From Parascedosporium putredinis (lineage: Eukaryota; Ascomycota; Sordariomycetes; Microascales; Microascaceae): 64,000 bases of DNA. How positions within the stretch are numbered: position 1 is the first letter of the stretch; the number at the start of each line of letters is the position of its first letter. The translations under genes were made by a program, and so were the position numbers. The stretch covers positions 124,001 through 188,000 of the forward strand of contig CASHTG010000007.1 in the NCBI GenBank assembly GCA_949357655.1. Direction: 5' to 3'. A model generated the notes under the pieces. It was not told the DNA's origin. It saw only the letters and a list, made by a program, of their open reading frames with translations, and made no database searches. This document shows positions 37,727 to 48,886 of the stretch, piece by piece.

Positions 37727-39193
37727 CATCAAGAACTACTTTTTTGCTTTTCGGACCAAGAATAATTTCTATGGCCAATAAATCCGTTATATTTCAGCTA
37801 TCTTTTTGCATCGCTCTAGATATAGTTTGACAATACAACGTTATTATTATACGATGGATGAGAAGGTGGGGAGGAAACCAGAGCCTCCTTCCTGCCTGGG
37901 CTTTAGTGAGCCTATTAACCGTCCCACGATATATATCGAGAGGTATGGATCTGGACGGCCTTATTTCACCTCTCACTGTCTTCCTCAGTTGTAGATGTAC
38001 ACACACACACTCATCTCTGCCATTGATTCAAAGTAGGGATCCTCATAAGATCAATAGCGTTGAATATGGCTTCGAGAAACCGAAAGAGCCATCACAAGTT
38101 GTTTTTGAGCATCCCAGCCTGGTTCTTGGATGTCTGTTCATACCTTGGAAGTCGAGCACTGTTTTATGATGAGGAGATGGGCGGAGAAAATGGGGCGGTT
38201 GCGGAAGATAGCATTCATTCATCTCATCTAGCTGTAGAATAACCTTCTGCGCATAGGACAGATGCACCCGCCAAGTACGCTTTCCTTAAGTCAGTAGGTG
38301 AAGAGTGCATCATCACAGCCGCGCCACTCAACACAAGGTGCTACCAGTCATCGGGACGCAATGACGCCTTAGAATAGGAGGAACTCTATCGCTTTTCTAA
38401 GGGTGGTTCTCGTTCATCTCCCATACTTACTACCGAGAAGGGTTCAGACTGAGAGTGCTCTTGAGCATGCGTACTGCGGCTCCAGGGCCATACAGTTTCC
38501 GCTCTCCAAGGGACTCGGCCCCCATAGATATGATATAGTGGATTGCAAACATTTCTTCCTCAACCTCTCTCGCCTACATCGATTTCCCATGAGTCGTTGA
38601 AGGGTAGCCCCTCCCTCGAAAAAGAAGGCTGCGGGACGGCCCGCGGATAGACAAGCGAAAACACGTCTGTGACACAAACCCTTCCCCTGGATATCACATA
38701 CCGTCGAAACCACGTACGACTTTGGGCACCGCGCATCAGCCGTTGCGGCTCAACAAGACAAACCGAAAGCAAAGCAAACGGGCACACAGCTTCTTTATAT
38801 GTGATCTCGACGAAGGAGTTATCCGAACCGAGTGAAATTGGCGGGCAACCCTGCGTTTGCAGTCATCCGCTAGCCGATAGTACATTGCATCCAACCTTGA
38901 CTCCAGCAGTCCATAAAAAGAAAAAAAAAACAAGCGTCCAAATGAGTGTCGGCCGTTAGTTGACAAATTCAATCATGCTCCCCGTCGCTCCTAACGTGGC
39001 CGCTCCAAGCTTCTCAAGACGGAAATTCCCCTTGGAAGTGGGTAGGTGATTGTAACCATGAAATTAGTAACCCTTCGCTTTCGTCCCGTCGCTACCCGCA
39101 GTTCGGGATGGAGAATACGAGGGATGAGAAGAAGAAGGAGAAAATATTAGAAGGAAAAAAAAGGCATCCCTGTTATCCTTGACCATCGGAGCC
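37727..39193. other. Intergenic region
   Basis: Starts with a T-run terminator (about 37740-37745) for the tRNA. It also contains a short CA repeat (37999-38008) and an A-run (38917-38930). No gene recognised. Confidence 0.5.
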
Positions 39194-39720
39194 CTACGCC
39201 CTATACGCGGCGGGTGGCTGCTCGACACCCCGTTAACTGCGTCATCGCCCTGGAACCCGCTGTACACGACGCCCTTGCCCGGATGGCGGGCGTTGTAAAG
39301 CGTCTGGTCCTTCTTCCCCATCTTTTTCATGCCAAAGATGCTACTGTTGCCGGGAGATGGGTTTCGACGAACGATTTCGGAGTCGGTATCGCCAACGTAA
39401 TCCTCCTCTCGGCGGGCTCTAGGTCTCCTAAAGCAGAGACATATGGAGAGGGCGGCGATAATGAAGACGGCTGCGACGACGCCGATGACGAGGCCGGTGA
39501 TTTCGCGGCTCTTGAGCTTCCTCGGTTCTATTAGGTGGGGCTCGATATACTGCGCCAGGTCAAAGGTTAGCGGATCACGATTCCACGAGTCACGGTTCAC
39601 GAGGGCGAGGAGGGGTTGTGCAAAGGAGGGCTTTCGTGGTGGCGAGTTGGAGTGTATTCCCCGTTTGGAGCTTGGCCGGTCGCACGGGATGGATTGAGGA
39701 GAGTGGCATACCATGACTGA
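39194..39720 (-). CDS. Single-pass membrane protein, unrecognised; 5' end uncertain
   Basis: The well-supported part reads '…DLAQYIEPHLIEPRKLKSREIT', one transmembrane helix (GLVIGVVAAVFIIAALSICLCF), a basic stop-transfer RRPRARR, then a soluble tail with acidic and Ser-rich stretches (DYVGDTDSE, RRNPSPGNSSIFGMKKMGKK). After a C4 run at 39228-39231 the frame that ends naturally is one base off, giving a stop TAG at 39194-39196 (…VEQPPAAYRA). In the uncorrected frame the protein would run into low-complexity sequence to 39064. The N-terminus may include further coding sequence upstream of 39720 (a different frame there ends 'HHESPPLHNPSSPS') or an intron with donor GTATGC at ATG|GTATGC near 39715. 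Function unknown. Confidence 0.55.
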
Positions 39721-42048
39721 TGCTCTGCCCTCTCGGGTCTTTGTTGGATTACGTTTTGGGATTTGGGTCTCGAGTAGCTGCTGTGGTGCGGCTGTGGCGC
39801 TTTTTGTCGCAATGCAAGGTGGTGCGGGGAACTCGACTTTGGCTGAAGGTGCGAGGCAGGTTGGAAAAAGGATGATGTATGAGGTAATGAAGATGTGGAA
39901 GGGAAAAGAAAGGGAGGGGAAAAAGAAGAAGAAGAAGAAGCAGGAACCAAAATGAGGAATGACAGGTTGGGTCTCCAATTCTCTAAAATCAAGACTTCAA
40001 CGTGGAGCCAAAATGGAACAACCCCTCTCGGGGAGAGACAACCCAATGTTATCTGTTCCGGGAACCCAAAAATTAAGGAAAAAAAAAACAGGCACAAGCT
40101 CAGTTGCCGCTTCCTGCTCCTGCCTGTTCCCGCGGCAGCCTCTAGGTAGCACGAGTATCCATGGTCGGATTTATTCCCCTGCTAGTAATCATCCCGTCAT
40201 ATTAAGCGGCCTATAAATTCTTCCAATAATGCAGTCGTATTCTGCCTGTAAATAGATTGCAAGCGAGCAAAATAGCAGAAAAAGAAAGCGAACAAAAAAA
40301 TCCTGGCGTGACACTTGCAATGTACTGATTGCTACCCGGATTGTTGACGTCACCCCAACTGATTGGCTGGCCCAGAAAGCCCGCCAACATCGAGGGCTGA
40401 GTACTTCGCGACTGGCAGCAGGCCCGGAGAAAAAAAAGTGAAGGGCTGGGGAATTGTTGCAAGTGCCCTTTTGCTTCTCTTCTCAACTACCCTTTTGGGT
40501 ACAAGAGGTACGAGGGGAATACGCTTTCTGCCAACATTGGGCCTAATGTGGTCCACCCAGTCGCACCTTTGATGCTAGCGTCGGGAGGTGAGGTCATGGA
40601 GCAAGGGGAGGCAAGGGGAGAAGGGGAACAAGGTGGAGTTGGCAGGAAAAGTTGGTGGAGTCGAGTCCATTCTCCAACAACCACGCGGCACATCGGCACC
40701 GACGAACAACCAACCAACGGACAGGACCAGAAGGAAAAAAGGACCGCACACGTCGCTGACGGAATTGACCAATGGATCCCATCAATATCGGCCAACGAAC
40801 TTGCCTTGCTCTTCTCAAGGGATCGGGCGATCAGAGTCGCAAAGAGCCTGCTGACAATTGGATACGCAATAGTTTTTTTCTTTCTTTCCTTTTTTATTCA
40901 TTTATTTCCTTATTTATGTTTATATTTTATTCTTTCTCTTTTTCCTGGGCGATATCGAGAACTACGGATCCGATCATCTGCAGGTCATTTTTGGACACGA
41001 AGTGGTGGTAGCCTGGATCAGGAAACACCATGCATGATTGATGATGTGACGCTGGGACAGAATGCGACAAAAAGGGCGACCGGAGCAAGAGACTAAGGGC
41101 TGAAAAGTGACTGACAACTTTAATCCCGCTGCGCCCAATATAAGATTGCAAGGTTTCTTGAGAAACTGTGAAGCTTCAGGTAATCAATGGGAGACACGTG
41201 CGCAGCACACTGAAGACGCCACCTTTTTTTCCTCGTCGCGCTTCGTGGCCACGCGCAGAAGAAGCCCCCGACTGAGGAATATCTTCTCCTCTTCTCATCC
41301 ATGTCTCGCACCCTACTCTGATATATATTTTCAGGGTTTTCTCTTCTTCAAGGATCATTGTTTGACAAAGGCTTGAAAAACTTGCTTTTCTTCGTTTGTC
41401 TTTCGGAGCATTCGAGCCAAGCACGAGAGTTGGAGGGTTGCATCTCCCATGCACGCGTAACCGTGGATGTCTCGCCCACCCGTGATGTGACGGGGAAAAA
41501 AGGAAAAAGAAAAGAAACAAAACCTACATTTCAAGCTGCGTCGAAAGTAGATGATTTAGGGGCTCTTTCTTGGCTGGTGCGCCTCTCCAATACTTCCTGA
41601 TGCAATAGTACGCAGAATCTCACGATAACATCCCGTTTCCTGATCACGCCACCTTTGCCGTCGTATATCATACCTTGAACGCGGCTATCATTTTCTTCCT
41701 TCATGACAAGCACGGATAGGGCTGTTCACGTCCCCCTTTATAATTCTCCGTGATAATGGAGTGTGTGAAAACCGACAAAGTGTATGTGGGGTCACATCCT
41801 CTCCACCTCCACCGCGGATACTCGCTCCTCTCATCAGACATTATGCTGGGAGTTACTATCCGCCCCTCAGGCTCACGATTATACATGTACTTGGAAGCGA
41901 ACCCGTCGCGTAGGTTGCGCCCACGCACCCTCATTCGCGGTTTTGACGCACATGTCTGTGACCCAATGGTGGCGCTATAAGACTGACCCTACGGCCGGAC
42001 TCCGCGTTCCCCGCAACAAGCTTCTACTCCAATGCCCTGAGATAGCGC

Positions 42049-42081
42049 GAAGAAAAAGAAAAGAAAAAGAAAAAGAAAAAG
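42049..42081. repeat. AAAAG/AAAAAG purine repeat
   Basis: Tandem aaaaag units, directly visible, followed within 200 bases by the palindrome and the telomere-like repeat. Confidence 0.85.
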
Positions 42082-42161
42082 CGGACTCTTGAGGAGAATG
42101 CGAGTTGGAGGAACCCGTTCTCGGTTTCTCAAAACCCGAGGATTGAAAGACTCTCCACGCT

Positions 42162-42175
42162 TGCACGTACGTGCA
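42162..42175. repeat. 14-bp perfect palindrome TGCACGTACGTGCA
   Basis: Reads the same on both strands. It carries two overlapping CACGT/ACGTG half-sites of the kind bound by bHLH or bZIP factors. It lies about 440 bp beyond the 3' end of the HET gene. Confidence 0.8.
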
Positions 42176-42235
42176 GTCAAGGCCAAACTTGACCTCCGGG
42201 ATGAGGCAGCGATTTGATTTTCGTCGTTGACAGAT

Positions 42236-42250
42236 CCCTAACCCTAACCC
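42236..42250. repeat. Interstitial telomere-type repeat CCCTAACCCTAACCC
   Basis: Two and a half units of the TTAGGG repeat used at the telomeres of most filamentous fungi, here inside a chromosome arm. Such a short array is also the 'telobox' bound by Myb-type telomere-binding factors in some promoters. Confidence 0.85.
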
Positions 42251-42618
42251 GGCCCCGCTCCGCGCCTGCCAAGACCTCAACACCGTCCATCCTCCTCCGG
42301 CCTTCCTCCACTCTTTCGGGGTCATTAATGAGTTCCGCCAGATATTTCCCGTCCACCCTGTTCCATTTACAAAATGTGACGGTTCCGATGGCTGTTCTGC
42401 TGTGCTGTTTCGATCTCAAGTGGTACTGCAGGGTTAGTATCGAAGTTAAGGCTATCTACACGTTTCGACCATTCCGATGGCCAATCGGTTGCGGGAGAAA
42501 AACGGAGGATAAGAAAAGGTGGTATTAAAATGTGCATTGCTAAAGATGGAAAAAAGGAAAATTCAACGCGCCCCAAACACTCGTAAAAGTCATAAGCCAT
42601 GCATATAGATATACATCG

Positions 42619-45205
42619 TCATACCAAATCGATATCCTCAAAAGTATCCCCATCCGCAATCCCGCCCCGTGCATGATCCCATGCACGTACGCCGTACCCA
42701 CGAAATGGAAACGGTTCCCGCCGCCGAGCGCCGGCCTCAGCACAACCGGCATCGCGCTGCTTTCCAAGACCCATATCTCGTCCCCTCGCGCGCGGTGTGG
42801 GGCCCAAGGCCGAGCCGCGCCGTGGAAGTTACGAAGAGTCGACAGTCGGACCCGTACTGGCTTACCACCAATTCAACGCTCTTTTTAATGTGGTGACCAG
42901 AGGGGATGGAGGACCCTTGCAGCAGTCGCTCGGGCACATTTGATGGCTTGCCGGTGGTAGGGTCGCCATACGATGCCAACATGGACCCCACGCCCGGAAA
43001 GGCTGGGGGTATATCTTTGTACATGCCGTCAATATCAATGAGAAACTGGTCGGGGACGACATCGTCATCCCATGCGCGCTCGCCCTTGAACTTCTCGTAT
43101 GCGGCTGTCATCAGCTTTTGTCTCTCTCCGTAATAATTTCGCTCAGTACATGTAGAGAAGGATCGAGGGTATGGGTGTTTCACAAGTATTATTCCCGAAT
43201 ACGCGGCAAAATCTGTGTAGTGGCCAAACATGGGTTCCAAGAGCCGCAGGCGCAACATTGTAATACCCTGCTTGATGAGGGCTAAGAATACCTCTCCGAG
43301 ACCCTCAGGAGCTGGATAGCCCCGCCATAGGTCCATGGATATGTCGTCGTTCCACTTGTTGTGAAGTAAAGTCCGCCAGAGCACCTCAAACCGTGACTGG
43401 ATGGTGACTTGGCCTGCGTGAGTTCCCTTCAGGCGTAGAAGACGGGCTTTATCAGCACTCTTGTCCAGACTATGAAAACTGAGCACCGGAGCCGTTAAGC
43501 GTGGTGCTCGGATCTCTGACTCTTCGGGTATGTGGGTGAGGAGGTCGGCGATTTCGGGGAGGGTATCCACGCTATAAGCCTGTGCAGCCTTGTGCTCTAT
43601 GTGTGCAACTCGCCGGCCAGATACGCGAAGGGTACGTTCGTCTAATAGTCTGAAGCAGTTTGATTTGACACTACCACACGTTGCCCACATTTTGATGCAT
43701 CTGGGCTCAAATAGATCGAATACACCGCGGGCTGCTATCGAGAAATCGGGAACCCAAGAAGGCAAGGCTCCGGCTTCGTCCTCGAATCTGGGCTCCTTCA
43801 ACTCAAAAAGCTGGATAAGGTTGGTAGTTGACTGCATCAGGTAAACCGATGCGTCCGTATACACTTGGGTCACGGATTTTGTGTAGTCTGGGACGGGCGC
43901 CGGGACGTCGCGGGTGGTCTTGCTGAAAGTGAGAGGCGGGGACTGTTTTAGATCGAACCTTAAATCACTAAGCAAGCCGAGAAACGCAAAAACCTTGTCG
44001 CGAGGATCACTAGCTATCGTGGAGCGAAATAACTCGAGGGCTTTCCCGAGAGACGATATCGGTCTGTAGTCCTGGCGATGAAAGGCGCAGTACCCCCGAT
44101 TTAACAACATGTGCGGCAGGACGTTTGGGGTGTAACCGGGCGTTGGTCGCGGCCTGTACAAACGAACCTGGATATCCTCCTCAAAATAATCAATGGGGGC
44201 ACCCCAGACCTCAGGATCGCGGTGCCCCGAAACCTGCGCCTCGGCCTGTAGAATCAAATCACGCGTATATACGGAGTAGTGGAATGCGAAGGAGGTGTGC
44301 AAGACATCAACCATTGAGATACACCGCAGCCCGCAGAGGAAGACTGCGTGGCGGGAAAGCCTAGCCTCCTGCACGACCCAGGCGCGCTTGAACCAGGAAC
44401 GGTTGAGAAAGGCGTATAAGCGTACCCAGCTCTCACTGTTGATACGCGACGCGGAAGACAACTTGCCGAGGATGCGACCCATCGTCTGGGTGCTTCTGCG
44501 TGAGTTCGAGTCGTCGCCACCCAGCCAGGCGACCACTACAATGGCACGGGAGAAGATGTGCTGCATGATGCCTACCTGCGAGGCTCGCTCAGCCACGTCT
44601 GCTTGGTTGATGCAAACGGCATCGATCCAAACATCGTACGTCTGGACGCTGACCAGACGATCCGGGTCGTTTGGTGAGGACTCCGTACTTGGTGAACGGC
44701 CTACCGGGCGCCACTTGTCCTTGCGCCCCGCGACACTCGTCTGCCACTCGCCGGCAACCGCACGAGCCCGCAGGCTCAATAGTGCCGTGTAAAGATTGGT
44801 GGTAACGGAGACCGGGTGACCGTCGCAGAATATCTCGAACGCTGGGGCGGTCCAATCATTGGGCGGAGATACGGGATCTCGCTCGTCATAGAGTGTGAGT
44901 GGATCGCCCCAGGTGTAAGACAAGGCAATGTATTTGGGATCGTCCCGTAGATCGCGCACGATAATGGAGCCACGCACAGGACTTGTTACCAGGTCGGCAG
45001 CCGAGCCTAGTTGGTCACTGATGTCGAGACGAAGGATGCGGATCGATGTTGGAGTGGGTAACAGTTGATATGGGTAACGTATCCATGGGCGAGATGAGAC
45101 GTCCGGGGAGGGCTGGATGATGGGGAGGACTAAGGGAGCGGTCTCGCCAGCCTCATTTGTGACGTGGAGAAAATCCGGGACATCTGGGTACGGCCAGAAT
45201 GCCAT
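42619..45205 (-). CDS. HET-domain (heterokaryon incompatibility) protein
   Basis: About 860 residues, intronless. The HET domain starts at 'YIALSYTWGD' and includes the invariant 'VWIDAVCINQAD', then 'QVGIMQHIFSRAIVVVAWLG' and '…WFKRAWVVQEARLSRHAVFLCG'. HET domains are cytosolic cell-death effector modules of fungal non-self recognition. Their fold has been compared to TIR domains. No NACHT, WD or ankyrin module is seen in the rest, which resembles the usual long, poorly characterised C-terminal half. The main frame runs unbroken for over 800 codons to 42737, but the family's C-terminal ending ('FVGTAYVHGIMHG…FEDIDLV') lies in shifted frames. One base lost in the C4 run at 42782-42785 and one near 42672 restore it, ending with TGA at 42619. 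An upstream ATG at 45253 would add 16 hydrophobic residues. I prefer 45205. Confidence 0.92.
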
Positions 45206-45253
45206 GTTGAGCAAATAAACGCAAAGGTTGAACAAAAAGGGAGGTAAAATCAT

Positions 45254-46940
45254 GGCTATTCTAACCGGGGCGGGAGCCAGAAGAGAGAATAGAGGCGGGA
45301 TATGACTGTATTAATGATGCTGCAAATTTGAGTCATTCATCTGGATAACAACCAAAAGGAGAACATGCACTAGAAGATGAACTCACGAATCAAATTTAGT
45401 GGTGGCTTTTCAACAAAGGTCTCCGCGAGCCGGCCAGCACCCCGAGGATTTGAATCTGTATCCGGGCATTTGGTTGGTTGTGATGGCGCCCCTGCAGTCC
45501 CCGGCAGGTTCAGCCCCCAGCCACAGCCACAGTCAACCATGATAGTTATTCTTCCAATTTCCTGCGACCCCTGCTCTCTCTTTGGCGCCCTTTTTCTCAT
45601 TCCGATGGCAGAATCTCAGAGAAGGTGGGGGAAGAGAGGGGGCGGAGAGAAAGGCCTTCCACTTCCACCTCCACCGTTACTCTGTGTGGCTGTTGTTCTT
45701 TGGGAGAAAAAGGAAAAAGAAAACGTCATAGAGAGGAATACCCTGGAATATCCGTGATAGTATCGATGTTTCAAGACAACTAAAGTCACCTTGATAATAT
45801 TTCTGCGGCGAAGCAACATGAAAAAGGTGCAGGGCGAGGAGTGACACGACACTGGCCCCAATACGGATACTCTTTGGCCTCACCGATCAAAGACGAGAAG
45901 TTCGATCCACAAATGTTTTCGCACTGTCGGGTCTCAGAAGTTGGCCTTGAGTCCAGCTTGCAGGCGATGACAGGGATGAGGGAAAGGAGGTGCACAAGAC
46001 TCGCTTACAGGGCCTCTAGTTCTCGGAATAGGGGCTCAGCCTGCCTACGTCTTCTGCTCATCTAGCCTCCGATTCAGAGCCCCTAGAGCGCACATCCTCG
46101 ACTGTGGTTGGCATCTTTGTAGGCGGCATTCCGTGCCTATAGTAGCGCGCTCCTTGCTGGGAGTTGAGATCGCGTTGCAGCTATGTTGGGCAATGTTTGC
46201 ACACTCTTTATGCCGTCTGCTCAGCTTGAAGCGGAAGTCTTGGCCCTCCATGGAAGCAAAGAAAACATGTCAGGTGTCAATTTAAAGAGATCCAAACTCC
46301 CCCATGGAAGAACTCGAGGTAACGGAATTGGAGAGAAAAGTTATCAGACAGTCCTTCTTTCCTATGGAGGACAAGTGAGAGTTCAATGTTGAGAAGGAGC
46401 ATTCAAGGATCCATTGCTGTTCAAAGTGGAGTAGACCATCAAAAGCGGGCCCGAGGAGCAATGGAACGTTCTGCGGTACGTGCACAAGCGGAGCGGATAT
46501 GGCATGGGTCAAATATCTACGGAGCGTGTATGTATCCTTGAGTTGCAGTTAGTATTCGTTGCAAGCGATTGGTTGTCCGCATTCTTAGCGCAGCGGGGAG
46601 GTATATAATATCAACTCAACCTAGCCCATTCCGAGTTCTCTCCATATATAAAGGCTATTCTTGGTAAAGGAACTGCGAGTGGTACAGCCGTATATATCTA
46701 ATGAGTGGATGATTTGAAGCATAAATTCTCTGCGATGCACTCACCAATATAAGCTCTAAACGGGACCTATCAAATACTCTCGTAGGTTACAGCGGCTTTC
46801 ACGCTTCGCATAGAACCTCTCGAGCATACTCTTTCCGCCCATACATTCCAGAACAAAGGACGCGCCTGCGCCCACCGAGCAGAGTCATGCCACGGAAATC
46901 AAGCAACCCTACTCTTCGTCTCGCGCCCCGGGAAGCCGAT
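45254..46940. other. Intergenic region
   Basis: Upstream flank of the HET gene and downstream flank of the DUF1996 gene. A TATATAAA element at about 46643-46650 has no obvious gene behind it. A plus-strand frame at 45377-45757 has no recognised product. Confidence 0.5.
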
Positions 46941-48066
46941 CTAGCCAGTCATCCACCTCTTCGGAAAGAAAAGGCACCCCTCGCACTCGTTCGCGGTAGG
47001 AATATCCTGAACCGGCAGCCCGCACATCTGGTCACCGCAGTCCCGCTCGTCCATCGCCTTCTGCAGCGAGTCGCCCCGCCAGCCAAAGACATAGTCGGCG
47101 TGGTGACCGTACCCGACATCGTCGCCGAAGCTCCATACAAACGGCTGGCTACCGTCCTCAGGCCACAAATCGGCCGAGTTGAAGGGCGCCGTGTCCCACA
47201 CCGTCTCGAGCACGATTTGCGGTATTAGCACGGGGTGGGTCTCGGGGCACGCCGTCCCGTCCATCGGATCTCCGTCCGCCGGCCACGCCACGTGGCTGTA
47301 GTGGTCCGAGCTGTCGAGGTTGACGCCGTCCCAGCAGGGCGGGAACCAGATGGTCGTGAGGACGCCAAAGGGGCAGGCGTGGTCCGGAAACGTCCGGGAC
47401 TGGTTGCGCGTCCGCGTGCTCTCGTTTTCCATGCACGTGTACCAGATGCCCCTGTTGACATTGTACCCATCCGGCGGCGCCGCGGGCCCTGATACCGTTC
47501 CGAAGCCTCGGCGGTCCTGGCCCCGGGATCGCCCGTGCGCATGCGGAAGCCTTGGGGAAAGGCCGTGATCTTGATGCTATCGTCCGCCGCGCTCTCTGGT
47601 GGGAAATAGTATATGGTCATGCCGCCCCCGCGTGCCGCTTCGTGAAATACGGCCCCAAATTGCCGAACGCGCTTGTACGTGCCGTTGCGCGCCCGGAAGA
47701 ACATGACGGCGGTCCAGTAGTTGGAAAAATCGTCGATAAAGGTGCACGTGGTGCAAGAAGACCGCTCGGCTGGATCCTGGTCCGGGTCCATGAGCGGGTC
47801 GAAACCGTTGCCGCCCACGATTTGGTGAAGGTGAGGCGTGCCGACGATGCCTGGGTCTACGATACTGGACACACGCATTGCTTTGTTAGTGGGGGTAAAA
47901 ACAGGCTCGGGGCTTAGGAAGACGGGGGAACGGCCTGGAAAACTCACGGGTCCACACGGTCAATCACCAGCAGGGAGCAAGACATTTTGATAGACGGCAG
48001 GCCGCAGAGACCCAGGGTGATGAGCCATGCGTACATGGCCCAAGTGAATAGCCCACGTTCCCTCAT
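46941..48066 (-). CDS. Secreted DUF1996 protein, one intron, frame broken
   Basis: Exons 47948-48066 and 46941-47864, with an 83-bp intron (GTGAGT…TCCAG). Splicing restores the family's opening 'DPIVDPGIVGTPHLHQIVGGNGF' after an N-terminal hydrophobic segment that serves as signal peptide. Further DUF1996 marks are 'CTTCTFIDDFSNYWTAVMFF', 'GGGMTIYYFP', 'AFPQGFRM', 'CPFGVLTTIWFPPCWDGVNLDSSDHYSHVAWP' and 'HPVLIPQIVLET'. Length about 347 residues with one lost base inferred near 47500. DUF1996 is widespread in secreted fungal proteins, sometimes fused to carbohydrate-binding WSC domains. The activity is unknown. An alternating TA stretch at 48241-48252, about 175 bp upstream, may serve as TATA box. 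Same strand as the FAD oxidase behind it. Confidence 0.92.
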
Positions 48067-48886
48067 CTTAAAGCGTCTCGATATCCAGCAAGGCCCTGAC
48101 TAATGTCTCGGTAAAGTCTATACGACCCGTAAGAAATTGCGTGAAGCACCTTTCTACTGTGGGGTGAATGGACAGGTGGTAAGGGGCACTTGGAACTCGC
48201 AACAACAATTTCACTTGTCTCGCGACATGAGAACCTCTTTATATATATATACTCACATATCTATCCACACCTTTCATCTCTCAGGCTCGTGATCACTTAT
48301 TTATTCCAAAACATCATTGGGGAAATGTCGTCTCACCTGCTGTTTTTAATCCCCCGCCTCCATTGAGAGAGAGAGACATCTGCACGGCACGGTCATTTAG
48401 CCAAATCCGCCCATCGATCCTACGTGCATCCATCTCGCGCAGAAGATGTGCGGGGAAAGGAGTGAGCGAGCTTACTCTGCCGATCTATTCCGTCTCCGAC
48501 AATGCATGCAATGATAGCTCGCCGTATTTCTTTTTATCTGGTTGTTCGAGGACAACAAACCATGGGTGTAAAAGGACAAGACTGACCGGCGATTCCCAGA
48601 GCTTGAGCATGTTCTCTGTTGTTACACAAGGACCCAAAGGGGAAAAACCCTCCAAAAGCCCTTGGCACTTCAATATAGAACAAACTGCTACTCTGGGACG
48701 ACATTACTAACGTCACTAGTCTTCTTAGAGCTATCACGACGCAAGAACACCTCTGACCACCTTCTCCATGTCTCTACGCTTTTGTGCGTCCTGCAGAGAA
48801 TAAAGTTCTCAGACATTACATCAAAAGGTGCAGCCTGAATTTAAAAAAAAATAGTAACCGCACTGGAGTCTCCGGCCCCATGATCG
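48067..48886. other. Intergenic, promoter of DUF1996 gene
   Basis: Holds the TATATATATA stretch (48241-48252). No gene seen in the remaining 600 bases. Confidence 0.55.

Larger units (their letters stand above)
39721..42618. other. Gene-poor region downstream of the HET gene
   Basis: Contains an AAG repeat (39925-39942), T-rich tracts (40866-40945), a purine repeat (42049-42081), a 14-bp palindrome (42162-42175) and a telomere-like repeat (42236-42250). Possible upstream exon of the membrane-protein gene at its left edge. Otherwise no gene recognised. Confidence 0.5.

Noticed and set aside
42236..42250. A true chromosome end at the CCCTAA repeat
   Set aside because: Only two and a half units, with unique coding sequence on both sides.
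45377..45757. 126-codon plus-strand frame next to the HET gene
   Set aside because: Low-complexity Pro/Gln stretches and no family pattern. Lies in a probable promoter region.
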